A stretch of DNA of 64,000 nucleotides from Solicola gregarius (GTDB taxonomy: Bacteria; Actinomycetota; Actinomycetes; Propionibacteriales; Nocardioidaceae): contig NZ_CP094970.1 in the NCBI RefSeq assembly GCF_025790165.1, positions 4,340,001 through 4,404,000 of the forward strand. Direction: 5' to 3'. The notes under the pieces are model-generated. The model saw only the letters and a program-made list of their open reading frames with translations. It did not search any database and had not been told where the DNA came from. The position numbers were made by a program, and so were the translations under genes. Position 1 is the stretch's first letter, and each line of letters opens with the position of its first letter. Below, in pieces: positions 36,487-45,802 of this stretch.

Positions 36487-37533
36487 ATGCGACTGGGTGT
36501 CAATGTCGGATACGTCGCCGGACCCGACACTGCCGAGCGGGTCAAGACGGCCGTCGAGGCGGAGCATCTCGGCTACTCCGTTGCCTGGGCGGCCGAGGCG
36601 TACGGCTCCGATGCGGTCACCATGGTGAGCTGGATCGGCGCGCGGACCAGCCGGATGGACATCGGCACGGCAATCATGCAGATTCCCGCTCGCACACCGG
36701 CGATGACCGCGATGACCGCCGCGACGCTCGACAACCTCTCCGAAGGCCGCTTCCGCCTCGGCATCGGGGTGTCCGGCCCGCAGGTCTCGGAGGGTTGGCA
36801 CGGGGTTCGGTTCGCCCAGCCGCTCGGACGCACCCGCGAGTACGTCGACATCGTGCGCAAGGCACTTCGCCGAGAGACGGTCGCGTACGACGGCGACCAC
36901 TACACCCTGCCGCTGCCCGACGGACCCGGCAAGGCGCTGAAGATCATGATCCATCCGCGTCGGGCGGACGTTCCGCTCTACCTCGCGTCGGTTGGTCCGA
37001 AGAACCTCGAGCTGACCGGCGAGGTCGCGGACGGCTGGCTGGCGATCTTCTTCGCGCCCGAGCACGCCGACGTCTCTCTCGACCCGTTGCGCGCGGGGCT
37101 GGAGCGGTCCGGTCGGGAGCTGGCCGACTTCGACGTCTCGCCGACGGTCCCGGTCGTGGTCGGAGACGATCTCGAGGCGTGTGCCGAGCCGCTTCGGGCG
37201 TACACCGCGTTGTACGTCGGAGGCATGGGGAGCCGCAAGCAGAACTTCTACAACGCGCTCGCCCGTCGGATGGGCTTCGAGGACGCCGCGCAACGGATCC
37301 AGGACCTCTACCTGGACAAGAAGCAGCGCGACGCAGCGGCGGCGGTGCCGTTCGAGCTCATCGACCAGACCGCGCTCATCGGCCCGCCGGCCCGGATCGC
37401 CGATCGCCTGCACGCATACGCGGGCGCCGGCGTGACCACGCTCAACGTCTCTACGTTCGGTGCGACACACGAGGAGCGAGCGGCGACGCTGCGAACCGTG
37501 GTGGAGGCGGTTGAGCTCGCAGGGCTGGCGTAG
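36487..37533 (+). CDS. LLM-class F420-dependent oxidoreductase
   Basis: The 348-residue luciferase-like barrel protein begins MRLGVNVGYVAGPDTAERVK, with AEAYGSDAVTMVSWIGARTS and GIGVSGPQVSEGWHGVRF typical of F420-dependent LLM enzymes. GGGAGG precedes ATG 36487, and a TAGGCT at 36455-36460 may be the -10. It should transfer hydride with coenzyme F420 (or FMN). Substrate unknown. Confidence 0.87.
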   Translation: MRLGVNVGYVAGPDTAERVKTAVEAEHLGYSVAWAAEAYGSDAVTMVSWIGARTSRMDIGTAIMQIPARTPAMTAMTAATLDNLSEGRFRLGIGVSGPQVSEGWHGVRFAQPLGRTREYVDIVRKALRRETVAYDGDHYTLPLPDGPGKALKIMIHPRRADVPLYLASVGPKNLELTGEVADGWLAIFFAPEHADVSLDPLRAGLERSGRELADFDVSPTVPVVVGDDLEACAEPLRAYTALYVGGMGSRKQNFYNALARRMGFEDAAQRIQDLYLDKKQRDAAAAVPFELIDQTALIGPPARIADRLHAYAGAGVTTLNVSTFGATHEERAATLRTVVEAVELAGLA

Positions 37534-37616
37534 TCCTCGACTTCCTGCTCGGTTCCGCGCCAATTCCGCCGCGATGATGGGACCATTGAGGGGTCACTCA
37601 CTGAGGAGCTGACCGG

Positions 37617-38606
37617 GTGCGGGCGATCGTCCAGGATGACTACGGTTCGCCGGATGTTCTCGAACTCCGGGACATCGCCGTGCCGACGATCGTCGACGAC
37701 GAGGTCCTCGTCCGTGTCCACGCGGCAGGGGTGGATCGGGGCGTCTGGCACCTCGTGACCGGGATGCCGTACCCGATTCGACTGGCCGGATACGGCCTGC
37801 GGTCGCCGAAGCGAGCAGTTCCCGGGACGGACCTCGCCGGGGTCGTCGAGGTTGTAGGGAGCGCCGTGACCCGGTTCAGACCGGGTGCTGAGGTGTTCGG
37901 CATCGGGATCGGATCGTTCGCTCAGTACGCTCGCGCCGCCGAAGCCTCGCTTGTCACGGTCCCGCGGGACCTGACATTCGAGCAGGCAGCCGCGACTTCG
38001 GTGTCCGGCATCGCCGCACTGCAAGGCCTACGCGATCACGCGCACGTCGAATCCGGTCAGCGGGTGCTCGTCATCGGCGCATCTGGCGGGGTCGGAACCT
38101 TCGCGGTGCAGCTCGGCAAGGCGCTCGGCGCCGAGGTGACGGGTGTATGTAGCGCGGCGAAGGTGGAGCTCGTTCGCTCGCTCGGCGCGGATGACGTCAT
38201 CGCCTACGAGGTCGAGGACTTCGCCGACCGGCGCGACGGGTTCGACGCCATCCTCGACATAGGTGGGAACGCGACGTTGACGCGGCTGCGTCGGGCGTTG
38301 CGGCCGAAAGGCACGCTCGTCATCGCGGGAGGGGAGACGGGTGGACGATGGCTCGGCGGTACGGATCGTCAACTGCGGGCGATGTTGCTGTCTCGCTTCG
38401 TCGGGCAGACCTTGACGACTTTCGTCAGTCGCGAGAACGGTGCCGACATCACTGCCCTCGCCGAGTTCATCGAATCAGGGGCGGTCCGGCCGGCGATCGA
38501 TCGGACGTTTCCGTTGGAGTTGGCCAGCGATGCCCTCAGGTACGTCGAGCAGGGGCGGGCCCGCGGAAAGGTCGTCTTGAACGTCAGAGCCAGCCCGAGC
38601 GCTTGA
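37617..38606 (+). CDS. zinc-independent MDR alcohol dehydrogenase/quinone reductase
   Basis: The 329-residue medium-chain dehydrogenase/reductase has a GroES-like N-terminal domain (PGTDLAGVVEVVGSAVTRFR) and the NADPH-binding VIGASGGVGTFAVQLGKALG. No catalytic or structural zinc ligand set is visible, so it belongs with the quinone reductase-like members. GTG 37617 follows GAGGAG. Its 3' end overlaps the convergent corA gene by 23 bases. Confidence 0.87.
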   Translation: MRAIVQDDYGSPDVLELRDIAVPTIVDDEVLVRVHAAGVDRGVWHLVTGMPYPIRLAGYGLRSPKRAVPGTDLAGVVEVVGSAVTRFRPGAEVFGIGIGSFAQYARAAEASLVTVPRDLTFEQAAATSVSGIAALQGLRDHAHVESGQRVLVIGASGGVGTFAVQLGKALGAEVTGVCSAAKVELVRSLGADDVIAYEVEDFADRRDGFDAILDIGGNATLTRLRRALRPKGTLVIAGGETGGRWLGGTDRQLRAMLLSRFVGQTLTTFVSRENGADITALAEFIESGAVRPAIDRTFPLELASDALRYVEQGRARGKVVLNVRASPSA

Positions 38607-39564
38607 AGGCGCGCCAGAGTACGAGTACGACGGCGACCATCACGAGCAGGCACAGCCCGTAGCCGTAGCGCCAGCCGAGCTCCGGCATATTCGTGAAGTT
38701 CATTCCGTAGACCCCGGCGATCAGCGTCGGCGCCGCGAACATGGCGGCGTACGCGGCGAGCTTGCGCATGTCGTCGTTCTGCTGGACGCTCAACCGCGCC
38801 ATGTGGGCGTCGAGGGCGTTGTCGAGCAGCTTGTCGATGGAGTCGATCGTGTCAGAGACGCGGACGAGGTGGTCGACGACGTCGCGGAAGAACGGCATGG
38901 CGACCGGGCGTACATCGCGGAACCTGCCATCGGTGAAGTTCAGCAACGGGTCGCGCATCGGGATGACGGCGCGGCGGAACTCGAGGATCTCTCGCTTGAG
39001 CCGGTAGATGCGATCGGAGTTGGCTGCGCGGGTCGAGGAGAAGACCGCGCTCTCGACCTCGTCGACGTCGACCTCGAGATCGGCGGCGACCTTCTCGTAC
39101 TGGTCGACGACGGCATCCACGATCGTATAGAACGCGGCTGCCGGGCCCTGGCCGAGCAGCTCGTGCTTGAACTCTGCCGCGTGGCGAACGGCCGCGAGCG
39201 CTTGGCCTTTGCCGTGCCGCACGGTCACCAGGTAGTTCGACCCGAGGAAGGCGTTGATCTCGCCGGTGTCGACGGCATCGCTCTCGTCGGTGTACCAGAC
39301 GGTCTTGAGCACGATGAACAGGTGCCCGCTGTAGGGCTCGATCTTCGGCCGCTGGTGGGCGTGGATCGCGTCCTCGATCGCGAGTGGGTGGAGGTCGAGC
39401 GCCTTGCCGATGCGGTCGAACTCCTCCTGGGTCGGGTCGTGGATGCCGACCCAGATGAAGTCGTCGTTCTCGGCCATCGACGTGACGAGATCGTCGAGCT
39501 CATCCGACGAGGTCGTCTCGGCAACCCGGCGCCCCTTCCGGTAGACCGCACAGTCGATGATCAT
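38584..39564 (-). CDS. corA: CorA-type Mg2+/Co2+ transporter
   Basis: The 326-residue protein has a long soluble N-terminal domain and two C-terminal helices. The signature GMN sits after the first (TLIAGVYGMNFTNMPE), and it ends AFKRSGWL. It should form a pentameric magnesium channel. MIIDCAVYRKGRR at ATG 39562-39564 is the family-typical start; a longer arginine-rich extension in the same frame is not credible. Divergent from the phosphatase gene. Confidence 0.93.
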   Translation of the reverse strand: MIIDCAVYRKGRRVAETTSSDELDDLVTSMAENDDFIWVGIHDPTQEEFDRIGKALDLHPLAIEDAIHAHQRPKIEPYSGHLFIVLKTVWYTDESDAVDTGEINAFLGSNYLVTVRHGKGQALAAVRHAAEFKHELLGQGPAAAFYTIVDAVVDQYEKVAADLEVDVDEVESAVFSSTRAANSDRIYRLKREILEFRRAVIPMRDPLLNFTDGRFRDVRPVAMPFFRDVVDHLVRVSDTIDSIDKLLDNALDAHMARLSVQQNDDMRKLAAYAAMFAAPTLIAGVYGMNFTNMPELGWRYGYGLCLLVMVAVVLVLWRAFKRSGWL

Positions 39565-39619
39565 GCCGTCATTGTGCCGTGCAACGGCTCGGATCGGCCG
39601 CAACCCGTACGCTGGCCGG

Positions 39620-40333
39620 GTGCCCATCATGATCCTCGTCCGGCACGGACGCACGGAGGCCAATGCACGCGGGGTTCTGGCGGGGAGGAGCAAGGGCGTC
39701 CACCTCGACGATGTCGGCCGCGACCAGGCGGCCGCCGTCGCACGCCGACTCGCGAAGGTTCCCCTCGCCGCCGTGGTCACCAGCCCGATGGAGCGTACGC
39801 AGCAGACGGCACGCGTGATCGTACGAGCCCAGGATGGCGAGACCGAGCTGCATCGTGACCGGTTCCTCACCGAGTGCGACTACGGCGAGTGGACCGGCCG
39901 ACCGATCAAGGAGCTCGCTCGCCTGAAGCTGTGGAAGACGGTGCAGAGCCATCCGAGCGCCGTTGTGTTTCCCGGCGGGGAGGCGATGGTCGCCATGCAG
40001 TCGCGGGCGGTCGCCGCCGCGCGGGCGTGGGACACCCGGGTCGCGGAGTCGCATGGCCCGAACGCCTGCTTCGCCGTGGTCAGCCACGGTGACGTGATCA
40101 AGTCGATCCTCGCGGATGCCACCGGGATGCACCTCGACCAGTTTCAACGCCTCGTCGTAGCGCCCGCGTCGGTCAGCGTCGTCGAGTACGCCGAGCTGCG
40201 GCCCGTCGTGCTGCACGTGAACGACAGCGGTTCCGACCTCGGCGGTCTCGTCCGCGCGAAGGCCCGCCGGCGCCGAGCGACGGGCGACGCGACCATCGGC
40301 GGCGGCGTCGGTGTGGGATCGGTGGAAACCTAG
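39620..40333 (+). CDS. MSMEG_4193-family histidine phosphatase
   Basis: The 237-residue protein has the histidine phosphatase signature MILVRHGRTEANARGVLAGR, SPMERTQQTA and the second catalytic His in VVSHGDVIKS. The family usually sits beside DUF3090, SCO1664 and mshC; here mntH-mntR separate it from them. GTG 39620 is chosen, with ATG 39629 possible. The last codons overlap a strong hairpin. Confidence 0.88.
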   Translation: MPIMILVRHGRTEANARGVLAGRSKGVHLDDVGRDQAAAVARRLAKVPLAAVVTSPMERTQQTARVIVRAQDGETELHRDRFLTECDYGEWTGRPIKELARLKLWKTVQSHPSAVVFPGGEAMVAMQSRAVAAARAWDTRVAESHGPNACFAVVSHGDVIKSILADATGMHLDQFQRLVVAPASVSVVEYAELRPVVLHVNDSGSDLGGLVRAKARRRRATGDATIGGGVGVGSVET

Positions 40334-40356
40334 TCCACCGGTCCCACACCGACGCC
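40304..40356 (+). terminator. 23-bp stem terminator at the phosphatase 3' end
   Basis: Arms 40304-40326 and 40334-40356 match at 22 of 23 positions around the 7-base loop AACCTAG. The hairpin includes the last codons and stop of the phosphatase gene. Confidence 0.75.
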
Positions 40357-40383
40357 ACCCGGACGCGGCCGCGCGTGATAGAA

Positions 40384-40399
40384 GTTAGGCGTGCCGAAC
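40384..40399. promoter_or_regulatory. DtxR/MntR-type operator upstream of mntH
   Basis: GTTAGGC-GT-GCCGAAC is a 7-2-7 near-palindrome (6 of 7 pairs) resembling DtxR-family boxes. It lies 48 bases before the mntH start. The mntR gene follows mntH, so manganese-dependent repression is likely. Confidence 0.6.
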
Positions 40400-40446
40400 T
40401 TTTGGAGTGAGGCCGCTCCAACAATCCCCGAGGCCGTGAACACGCG

Positions 40447-41718
40447 GTGACCGATCCACGGGTCGCCGCGCCCTCCCAGAGCGATCTCCAGCATGCTCGA
40501 GACCGCGGGCCGATCCGCGGTCGGATCGCGCTGCTCGGGCCCGCTTTCGTGGCGGCGGTCGCGTACATCGATCCCGGCAACTTCGCCACGAACATCGCGG
40601 GCGGTGCCAAGTACGGCCTGCTGCTCGTCTGGGTGATCGTCGCCGCGAACCTGATGGCGATGCTCGTCCAGTACCTCTCGGCCAAGGCCGGCATCGCCAC
40701 CGGCCGCAACCTTCCCGAGCTGTGCCGCGAGAGCTTCCCGCGCCCGGTCTCGTGGGGCTTGTGGGCCCAGGCCGAGGTAGTGGCGATCGCGACCGACCTC
40801 GCGGAATTCGTTGGCGCCGCCATTGCCCTGAACCTGCTGTTCGGCATCGAACCCCTCGCCGCGGGACTGATCACCGCGGTCGTCGCCTTCGGCATCCTCG
40901 CGTTGCAGAACCGCGGCTACCGCAAGTTCGAACTGGCGATCGCCGGCTTCCTCGCGATCGTGCTGCTCGGGTTCGCGTACGACCTCGCGCAGGTAGGCAT
41001 CGACCTGCCGGGCACCGCGGCCGGGCTCGTGCCTCGGTTCGACGGCACCGAGAGCGTCCTGCTCGCCGTCGGCATCCTCGGCGCGACCGTCATGCCGCAC
41101 GTCGTCTATCTGCACTCGGCGCTCACTCAGGACCGCATCCGCCCCGTGGACGACCGCGAGCGGTTCGCCCTGTTGCGCTTCGTACGCATCGACGTCGTGA
41201 TCGCGATGGGCGTCGCCGGACTCGTGAACCTGACCATGCTGATCGTCGCGGCGGGGCTCTTCCACGAAGGCGGCCGCAGCTCGATCGACACCATCGAGGA
41301 CGCCCACGCGGGCTTCGAGACGCTCCTCGGCGGCGGTGCGGCCCTCGCGTTCGCGGTCGCGCTGCTCGCGTCGGGGCTGTCCAGCTCGAGCGTCGGTACG
41401 TACGCCGGCCAGGTCGTCATGCAGGGCTTCATCGGACGCCGGATCTCGCTGTTCGTACGCCGAGCGGTCACGATGGTTCCAGCGCTCGTGGTGCTGTCGA
41501 CGGGCGTCAACACGACCGACGCATTGGTCATCTCCCAAGTGGTGCTGTCATTCGGCATACCGTTCGCACTCGTACCGCTCATCATGCTCACTGCGCGACC
41601 GGTCCTCATGGGCGCGCTCACGAACCGCACCCACACCACCGCGGCCGCGAGCGCCGTGGCCTCGCTGATCATCGCGCTCAACGCGTTCCTGCTCTACGAC
41701 ACGCTGCTCGTAGGGTGA
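40447..41718 (+). CDS. mntH: NRAMP Mn2+ transporter
   Basis: The 423-residue protein has eleven predicted helices with the metal-binding DPGN motif at 42-45 (AYIDPGNFATN) and MPH at 216-218 (GATVMPHVVYLHSAL). It imports manganese or iron with protons. The start is GTG 40447. It overlaps or nearly abuts mntR and has a DtxR-type box upstream. The pair interrupts an otherwise conserved phosphatase-DUF3090-SCO1664 arrangement. Confidence 0.93.
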   Translation: MTDPRVAAPSQSDLQHARDRGPIRGRIALLGPAFVAAVAYIDPGNFATNIAGGAKYGLLLVWVIVAANLMAMLVQYLSAKAGIATGRNLPELCRESFPRPVSWGLWAQAEVVAIATDLAEFVGAAIALNLLFGIEPLAAGLITAVVAFGILALQNRGYRKFELAIAGFLAIVLLGFAYDLAQVGIDLPGTAAGLVPRFDGTESVLLAVGILGATVMPHVVYLHSALTQDRIRPVDDRERFALLRFVRIDVVIAMGVAGLVNLTMLIVAAGLFHEGGRSSIDTIEDAHAGFETLLGGGAALAFAVALLASGLSSSSVGTYAGQVVMQGFIGRRISLFVRRAVTMVPALVVLSTGVNTTDALVISQVVLSFGIPFALVPLIMLTARPVLMGALTNRTHTTAAASAVASLIIALNAFLLYDTLLVG

Positions 41719-41723
41719 CCCGG

Positions 41724-42485
41724 ATGAAGAGTCAGCGGCCCACGGCCACCGAGGACTACCTCAAGGTCATCTTCGCCTTGGGCGAATGGGGCCCGGCGCC
41801 GTCGTCGGGCGCCACGAGCTCGGTCACGACCTCCGTGGTCGCCGCACGCCTGGGGCTGTCGGCGTCATCGGTCTCCGAGATGGTGCGCAAGCTCGCCGCG
41901 CTCGACCTCGTACGTCATGAGCGCTACGGCGCGATCACGCTGACCGCGCAGGGACGTACGGAGGCGCTGCAGGTGCTGCGACGACACCGCCTCATCGAGA
42001 CCTACCTGGTGCGCGCGCTCGACTACTCATGGGACGAGGTGCACGACGAGGCCGAGGTGCTCGAGCACGCCGTGTCCGCACGGATGATCGAGCGAATGGA
42101 CGCCGCGCTCGGTCACCCGTGGCGCGACCCGCACGGTGACCCGATCCCGACCGCCGAAGGCGTGATCCATCAGCCGCCGGCCCGTCGGCTCACCGACCTC
42201 GCGGAGGAGGAGAGCGGATACCTCGCCCGGATCGCCGACGACGACCCACAGCTGCTCCGGTCGCTCTCCGAACGAGGCCTCGCCCTCGACGACCGAGCCG
42301 TACGTCGAGGACGACACCGCCTGGCGGGCGCGACCGAGGTCGAGTTCCATCACCGAGGCCGACGTACGCGCGTCGAGCTCGGCGACGATGCCTTGGCCGC
42401 GCTCTGGGTCACCGAGGCTCCGCCGCTTTCCGTGACGTCCGGCGACTGCCCGTACGTCGGCTGCGTCCACCTCGAAGCCGGGTGA
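41724..42485 (+). CDS. mntR: DtxR-family manganese-dependent repressor
   Basis: The 253-residue protein has the N-terminal winged helix (RPTATEDYLKVIFALGEWG, LGLSASSVSEMVRKLAAL), the DtxR dimerisation/metal region (LIETYLVRALDYSWDEVHDEAEVLEHAVS) and a C-terminal FeoA/SH3-like domain. It should repress mntH when manganese is plentiful. ATG 41724 is used; a GTG at 41715 overlaps the mntH stop. A hairpin follows immediately. Confidence 0.88.
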   Translation: MKSQRPTATEDYLKVIFALGEWGPAPSSGATSSVTTSVVAARLGLSASSVSEMVRKLAALDLVRHERYGAITLTAQGRTEALQVLRRHRLIETYLVRALDYSWDEVHDEAEVLEHAVSARMIERMDAALGHPWRDPHGDPIPTAEGVIHQPPARRLTDLAEEESGYLARIADDDPQLLRSLSERGLALDDRAVRRGRHRLAGATEVEFHHRGRRTRVELGDDALAALWVTEAPPLSVTSGDCPYVGCVHLEAG

Positions 42486-42509
42486 TCCGTCGAGCGACGG
42501 ACGATCACC
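42481..42509 (+). terminator. hairpin at the mntR stop
   Basis: GGTGATC pairs with GATCACC, with an inner CGTC/GACG pairing, overlapping the mntR TGA. A likely terminator separating mntR from the DUF3090 gene. Confidence 0.55.
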
Positions 42510-42512
42510 TAC

Positions 42513-42518
42513 TAGGCT
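42513..42518 (+). promoter_or_regulatory. -10 element for a probable leaderless DUF3090 transcript
   Basis: TAGGCT ends 7 bases before ATG 42526, which places the transcription start at or next to the A of the start codon. No ribosome-binding site is present, as expected for a leaderless mRNA. Confidence 0.45.
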
Positions 42519-42525
42519 CGGTTAC

Positions 42526-43050
42526 ATGCTGATCCATCGCTACGACGCGCCGGACCGATTCGTCGCCGGGACGGTCGGATCGCCGGGGGAGCGGACGTTC
42601 TTCCTGCAGGCGCGCGAGGGCAACCGGCTCACCTCGGTGACGCTGGAGAAGCAGCAGGTCTCGGTACTCGCCGAGCGGGTCGAGGAGCTCCTTGCGCAGG
42701 TCGAGCAGGAGCGCGACGTCGACGTACCCGAGGATCCGGAGACCGACCGGTCACCACTCGACCAGCCGATCGAAGAGGAGTTCCGGGTCGGCACGATGAC
42801 CCTCGCCTGGGACGAGGCCAGCGGCACCGTGACGATCGAGGCGTTCGCACTGACCGAGACCGAGGACGACGAGGCCAGCGACTGCCTCGTCGTTGGGCTC
42901 CTGCCCGCCGCCGCCCTGAGCTTCGCTCGGCGCGCGGAGTCCGTCGTGACCGCCGGCCGCGACCAGTGCCCGTTCTGCGGCGGTCCGATCGACGCCAACG
43001 GGCACATCTGCCCGCGGGCCAACGGATTCCGACGGGTGATCCGTGACTGA
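42526..43050 (+). CDS. DUF3090 family protein
   Basis: The 174-residue protein starts MLIHRYDAPDRFVAGTVGSP and ends with a zinc-ribbon-like CPFCGGPIDANGHICPRANG. This actinobacterial family is always found near a SCO1664-type kinase-like gene and mshC, with which it is probably co-transcribed. It may bind zinc; the function is unknown. It overlaps the next start by 8 bases. Confidence 0.9.
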   Translation: MLIHRYDAPDRFVAGTVGSPGERTFFLQAREGNRLTSVTLEKQQVSVLAERVEELLAQVEQERDVDVPEDPETDRSPLDQPIEEEFRVGTMTLAWDEASGTVTIEAFALTETEDDEASDCLVVGLLPAAALSFARRAESVVTAGRDQCPFCGGPIDANGHICPRANGFRRVIRD

Positions 43051-43840
43051 CGTTGCCCAAGACGTCCTCCTCGACGTCCTCGAACACGGCGAGCTCGATC
43101 TCACCGGAAGGCTCGTCAACGCCTCCAACGGGACGTTCCTCGCCGACGTCGAGCGCGACGGCGTACGCCTGTCGTGCGTGTACAAGCCAGTACGCGGTGA
43201 GCGACCACTGTGGGACTTCCCCGACGGTACGCTCGCGGGGCGCGAGGTGGCGGCGTACCTCATCTCCGAAGCGGCCGGATGGACGCTCGTGCCGCCGACG
43301 GTGATGCGCGACGGGCCGTTCGGGGCCGGCATGGCGCAGCTGTGGGTCGACGTCAGCGAGGAGGAGCCGGTCGACGTCGTGGCGCAAGACAGCGTGCCCG
43401 CGGGCTGGCTGCACGTTCTCGATGCGTACGACCAGGACGACCGTCCCGTCGCTCTCGTGCACGAAGACACCGTGCGGCTGCGGCGGATGGCCGTCTTCGA
43501 CATCGTCATCAACAACGCAGACCGTAAGGGCGGCCACGTTCTGCCCGACGGGTCCGGAGGACTGTACGGCTGCGACCACGGAGTCAGCCTGCATGTCGAG
43601 CACAAGCTGCGCACGGTCCTGTGGGGCTGGGCCGGCGAGGCCGTGACCGCGGACGAGTGCGAGTCGCTCGCCGCATTGCGCGAGCGGCTCGGTGAGCCCG
43701 ACCTGCGCTCGCGACTCTGCGAGCTGATCACCGTCGTGGAGTACGACCAGGTGATCGCGCGGATCGACCGGCTGCTTCGCCGGGGCATCCTGCCGTATCC
43801 GGGAGGGCGTGGACCGTCGATCCCGTGGCCCGCGTTCTGA
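43043..43840 (+). CDS. SCO1664 family protein (PI3/4-kinase-like)
   Basis: The 265-residue protein begins at GTG 43043, overlapping the DUF3090 stop. It carries kinase-like residues in FDIVINNADRKGGHVL and YGCDHGVSLHVEHKLRTVL, recalling the catalytic and metal-binding loops of phosphatidylinositol kinase-like folds. The role is unknown. Its conserved linkage with DUF3090 and mshC suggests a shared process. Confidence 0.85.
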   Translation: MTDVAQDVLLDVLEHGELDLTGRLVNASNGTFLADVERDGVRLSCVYKPVRGERPLWDFPDGTLAGREVAAYLISEAAGWTLVPPTVMRDGPFGAGMAQLWVDVSEEEPVDVVAQDSVPAGWLHVLDAYDQDDRPVALVHEDTVRLRRMAVFDIVINNADRKGGHVLPDGSGGLYGCDHGVSLHVEHKLRTVLWGWAGEAVTADECESLAALRERLGEPDLRSRLCELITVVEYDQVIARIDRLLRRGILPYPGGRGPSIPWPAF

Positions 43841-43942
43841 GGCTCACCCGTCGCCGCGGCGAAGCACCGGTCTGGACGGATCGTGAACACCGAGGTGCGT
43901 CCATTCCGTGGGCCGCGTACGACCTGGCCCCTGCCGACGGCC

Positions 43943-43948
43943 TAGGCT
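43943..43948 (+). promoter_or_regulatory. -10 element for a probable leaderless mshC transcript
   Basis: TAGGCT ends 6 bases before ATG 43955 and there is no ribosome-binding site. This is the same geometry as at 42513 and 45857. Confidence 0.4.
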
Positions 43949-43954
43949 CGGGCC

Positions 43955-45193
43955 ATGCGAGCTTGGCCGGAACGCGACGTACCAGACCTGTCGGCACTCG
44001 GATTCGGCCGCGGCCCCGCACCGGTCGTGCACGACACGGCATCCGGCGGCCGCCTGACGATCGACCCGGCCGACCGAGCACGCATGTACGTCTGCGGGAT
44101 CACGCCGTACGACGCGACCCATCTCGGCCACGCGGCGACGTACCTCGGGTTCGACCTGCTCCAGCGGGTGTGGCGCGACCACGGCACCCGCGTCACGTAC
44201 GTCCAGAACGTCACCGACGTCGACGATCCGCTGCTCGAGCGTGCGGCCGAGACGGGCACGACTTGGGAGGCGCTCGCCGAGCGCGAGACGGACCTGTTCC
44301 GTGCGGACATGACGGCGCTCGGCGTACTCCCGCCCGACCATTACCTGGGCGCCGTCGAGACGATCGAGCTGGTGGTCGATCTGGTCGCCGACCTTCGCAA
44401 GCGCGATGCGGTGTACGACGTCGACGGCGACCTGTACTTCGCGGTTCACGAGGATCCGGCGTTCGGTGACATCTCGGGGCTGGGACGCACCGACATGACC
44501 GAGCTCTTCGGCGAGCGCGGCGGCGACCCCGGCCGCGCGGGCAAGCGCGACCCCCTGGACTGTCTGGTCTGGCAGGCTGCTCGCCCGGGCGAACCGGCCT
44601 GGGACAGCGAGCTCGGCCGTGGCCGGCCCGGCTGGCACATCGAGTGTGCGTCGATGGCGCTGCAGTATCTGGGCGTCGGGTTCGATGTCCAGGGCGGCGG
44701 CTCCGACCTGGTGTTCCCGCACCACGAGATGTCCGCCTCGGAGGCGCAGGTCGCTCGCGACGGGGAGCGGTTCGCCCGCGCGTACGTGCATGCCGGCATG
44801 GTCGGCTACGACGGCGCCAAGATGTCGAAGTCGAAGGGCAACCTGGTGCTGGTCTCGTCGCTGCGCGAGCAGGGGACCGACCCGATGGTGATCCGCGCCG
44901 CGCTGCTCGGGCACCACTACCGCTCCGACTGGGAGTGGACCGCCGCCGACCTGACGTCCGCGGAGCAGCGAGTCGCCCGATGGCGTACCGCGCTGGCGAC
45001 GGGCGGCGCCGGCGACGTGCGCAGGCTCGTCGACGATGTACGCACGGCGCTCGCCGACGACCTCGACGCACCGACTGCGCTCGCGGCGGTCGACGCATGG
45101 GCGGCTGCGAGTCCTGCCGGATCGCCGGACGCCGACGGCGATGTCTCAGCCGTACGCGCGGTGCTCGACTCCCTGCTCGGACTCCGGGTCTGA
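43955..45193 (+). CDS. mshC: cysteine--1-D-myo-inosityl 2-amino-2-deoxy-alpha-D-glucopyranoside ligase
   Basis: The 412-residue enzyme adds cysteine to GlcN-Ins with ATP in mycothiol biosynthesis. It is a CysS-like class I enzyme with HIGH-type [11 protein letters not shown], zinc ligands in [10 protein letters not shown] and HIECASM with [10 protein letters not shown], and KMSKS at 289-293 (KMSKSKGN). The shortened C-terminus and the SCO1664/DUF3090 context separate MshC from cysteinyl-tRNA synthetase. Confidence 0.94.
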   Translation: MRAWPERDVPDLSALGFGRGPAPVVHDTASGGRLTIDPADRARMYVCGITPYDATHLGHAATYLGFDLLQRVWRDHGTRVTYVQNVTDVDDPLLERAAETGTTWEALAERETDLFRADMTALGVLPPDHYLGAVETIELVVDLVADLRKRDAVYDVDGDLYFAVHEDPAFGDISGLGRTDMTELFGERGGDPGRAGKRDPLDCLVWQAARPGEPAWDSELGRGRPGWHIECASMALQYLGVGFDVQGGGSDLVFPHHEMSASEAQVARDGERFARAYVHAGMVGYDGAKMSKSKGNLVLVSSLREQGTDPMVIRAALLGHHYRSDWEWTAADLTSAEQRVARWRTALATGGAGDVRRLVDDVRTALADDLDAPTALAAVDAWAAASPAGSPDADGDVSAVRAVLDSLLGLRV

Positions 45194-45211
45194 CCGACCC
45201 GCCCCGCAGCG

Positions 45212-45790
45212 CTACGTCGTCGCCCCGGCGGGCTCGCGGAGCGTGGCGAGGGCATGCGACAGCCGGAGGATCTCGTCGAGCATCGCCTCGGCCGTGTCGT
45301 CCATCTCGGGAGTCGGCCGCAGCGCACCGTCTTCGTCGACGTGCTCGCTCAGCGAGATTGCCACGCTCCGGGACGCGGGCATCATCCGCAGCGCGGTCAT
45401 GACCTGCTTGGTCGCCTCCACCGCGCGCGTACCGGCCGCGAGTACTCCGTACCCGACGAACCCGACGGGCTTGTACGCCCACTCCGCGAACAGGTAGTCG
45501 ACCGCGTTCTTCAGCGACGCCGGAAGACTGTAGTTGTACTCGGGCAGCACGAACACGAAGGCGTCCGACGAGTCGACGATCGCGCTCCATGCCTGGGTGT
45601 GCGGCTTGGTGTACGCCCCGAACGACGGGTGCTGTGGCTCGTCGAGCAGGGGCAGGTCCAATGTGGCGAGGTCGACGGTCTCGACCTCGAAACCGCCATG
45701 CGCCGTGGCGCGCTCGGAGAACCACGCCGCGGCGGTCGGGCCGAACCGACCCGGGCGGGTGCTAGCGATGATGATGCTGAGCTTCGGCAT
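45212..45790 (-). CDS. NADPH-dependent FMN reductase
   Basis: The 192-residue flavodoxin-like protein begins MPKLSIIIASTRPGRFGPTA, a phosphate-binding loop for FMN, and has VLPEYNYSLPASLKNAVDYL. AAGGAGG precedes ATG 45788-45790. It should reduce FMN or quinones with NADPH. It is divergent from a MarR gene, with two operators between them, so it is probably induced by the MarR ligand. Confidence 0.9.
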   Translation of the reverse strand: MPKLSIIIASTRPGRFGPTAAAWFSERATAHGGFEVETVDLATLDLPLLDEPQHPSFGAYTKPHTQAWSAIVDSSDAFVFVLPEYNYSLPASLKNAVDYLFAEWAYKPVGFVGYGVLAAGTRAVEATKQVMTALRMMPASRSVAISLSEHVDEDGALRPTPEMDDTAEAMLDEILRLSHALATLREPAGATT

Positions 45791-45802
45791 CGGAGCCTCC
45801 TT

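Noticed and set aside
43955-45193. Cysteinyl-tRNA synthetase
   Set aside because: The length, truncated C-terminus and SCO1664/DUF3090 neighbours fit MshC instead.
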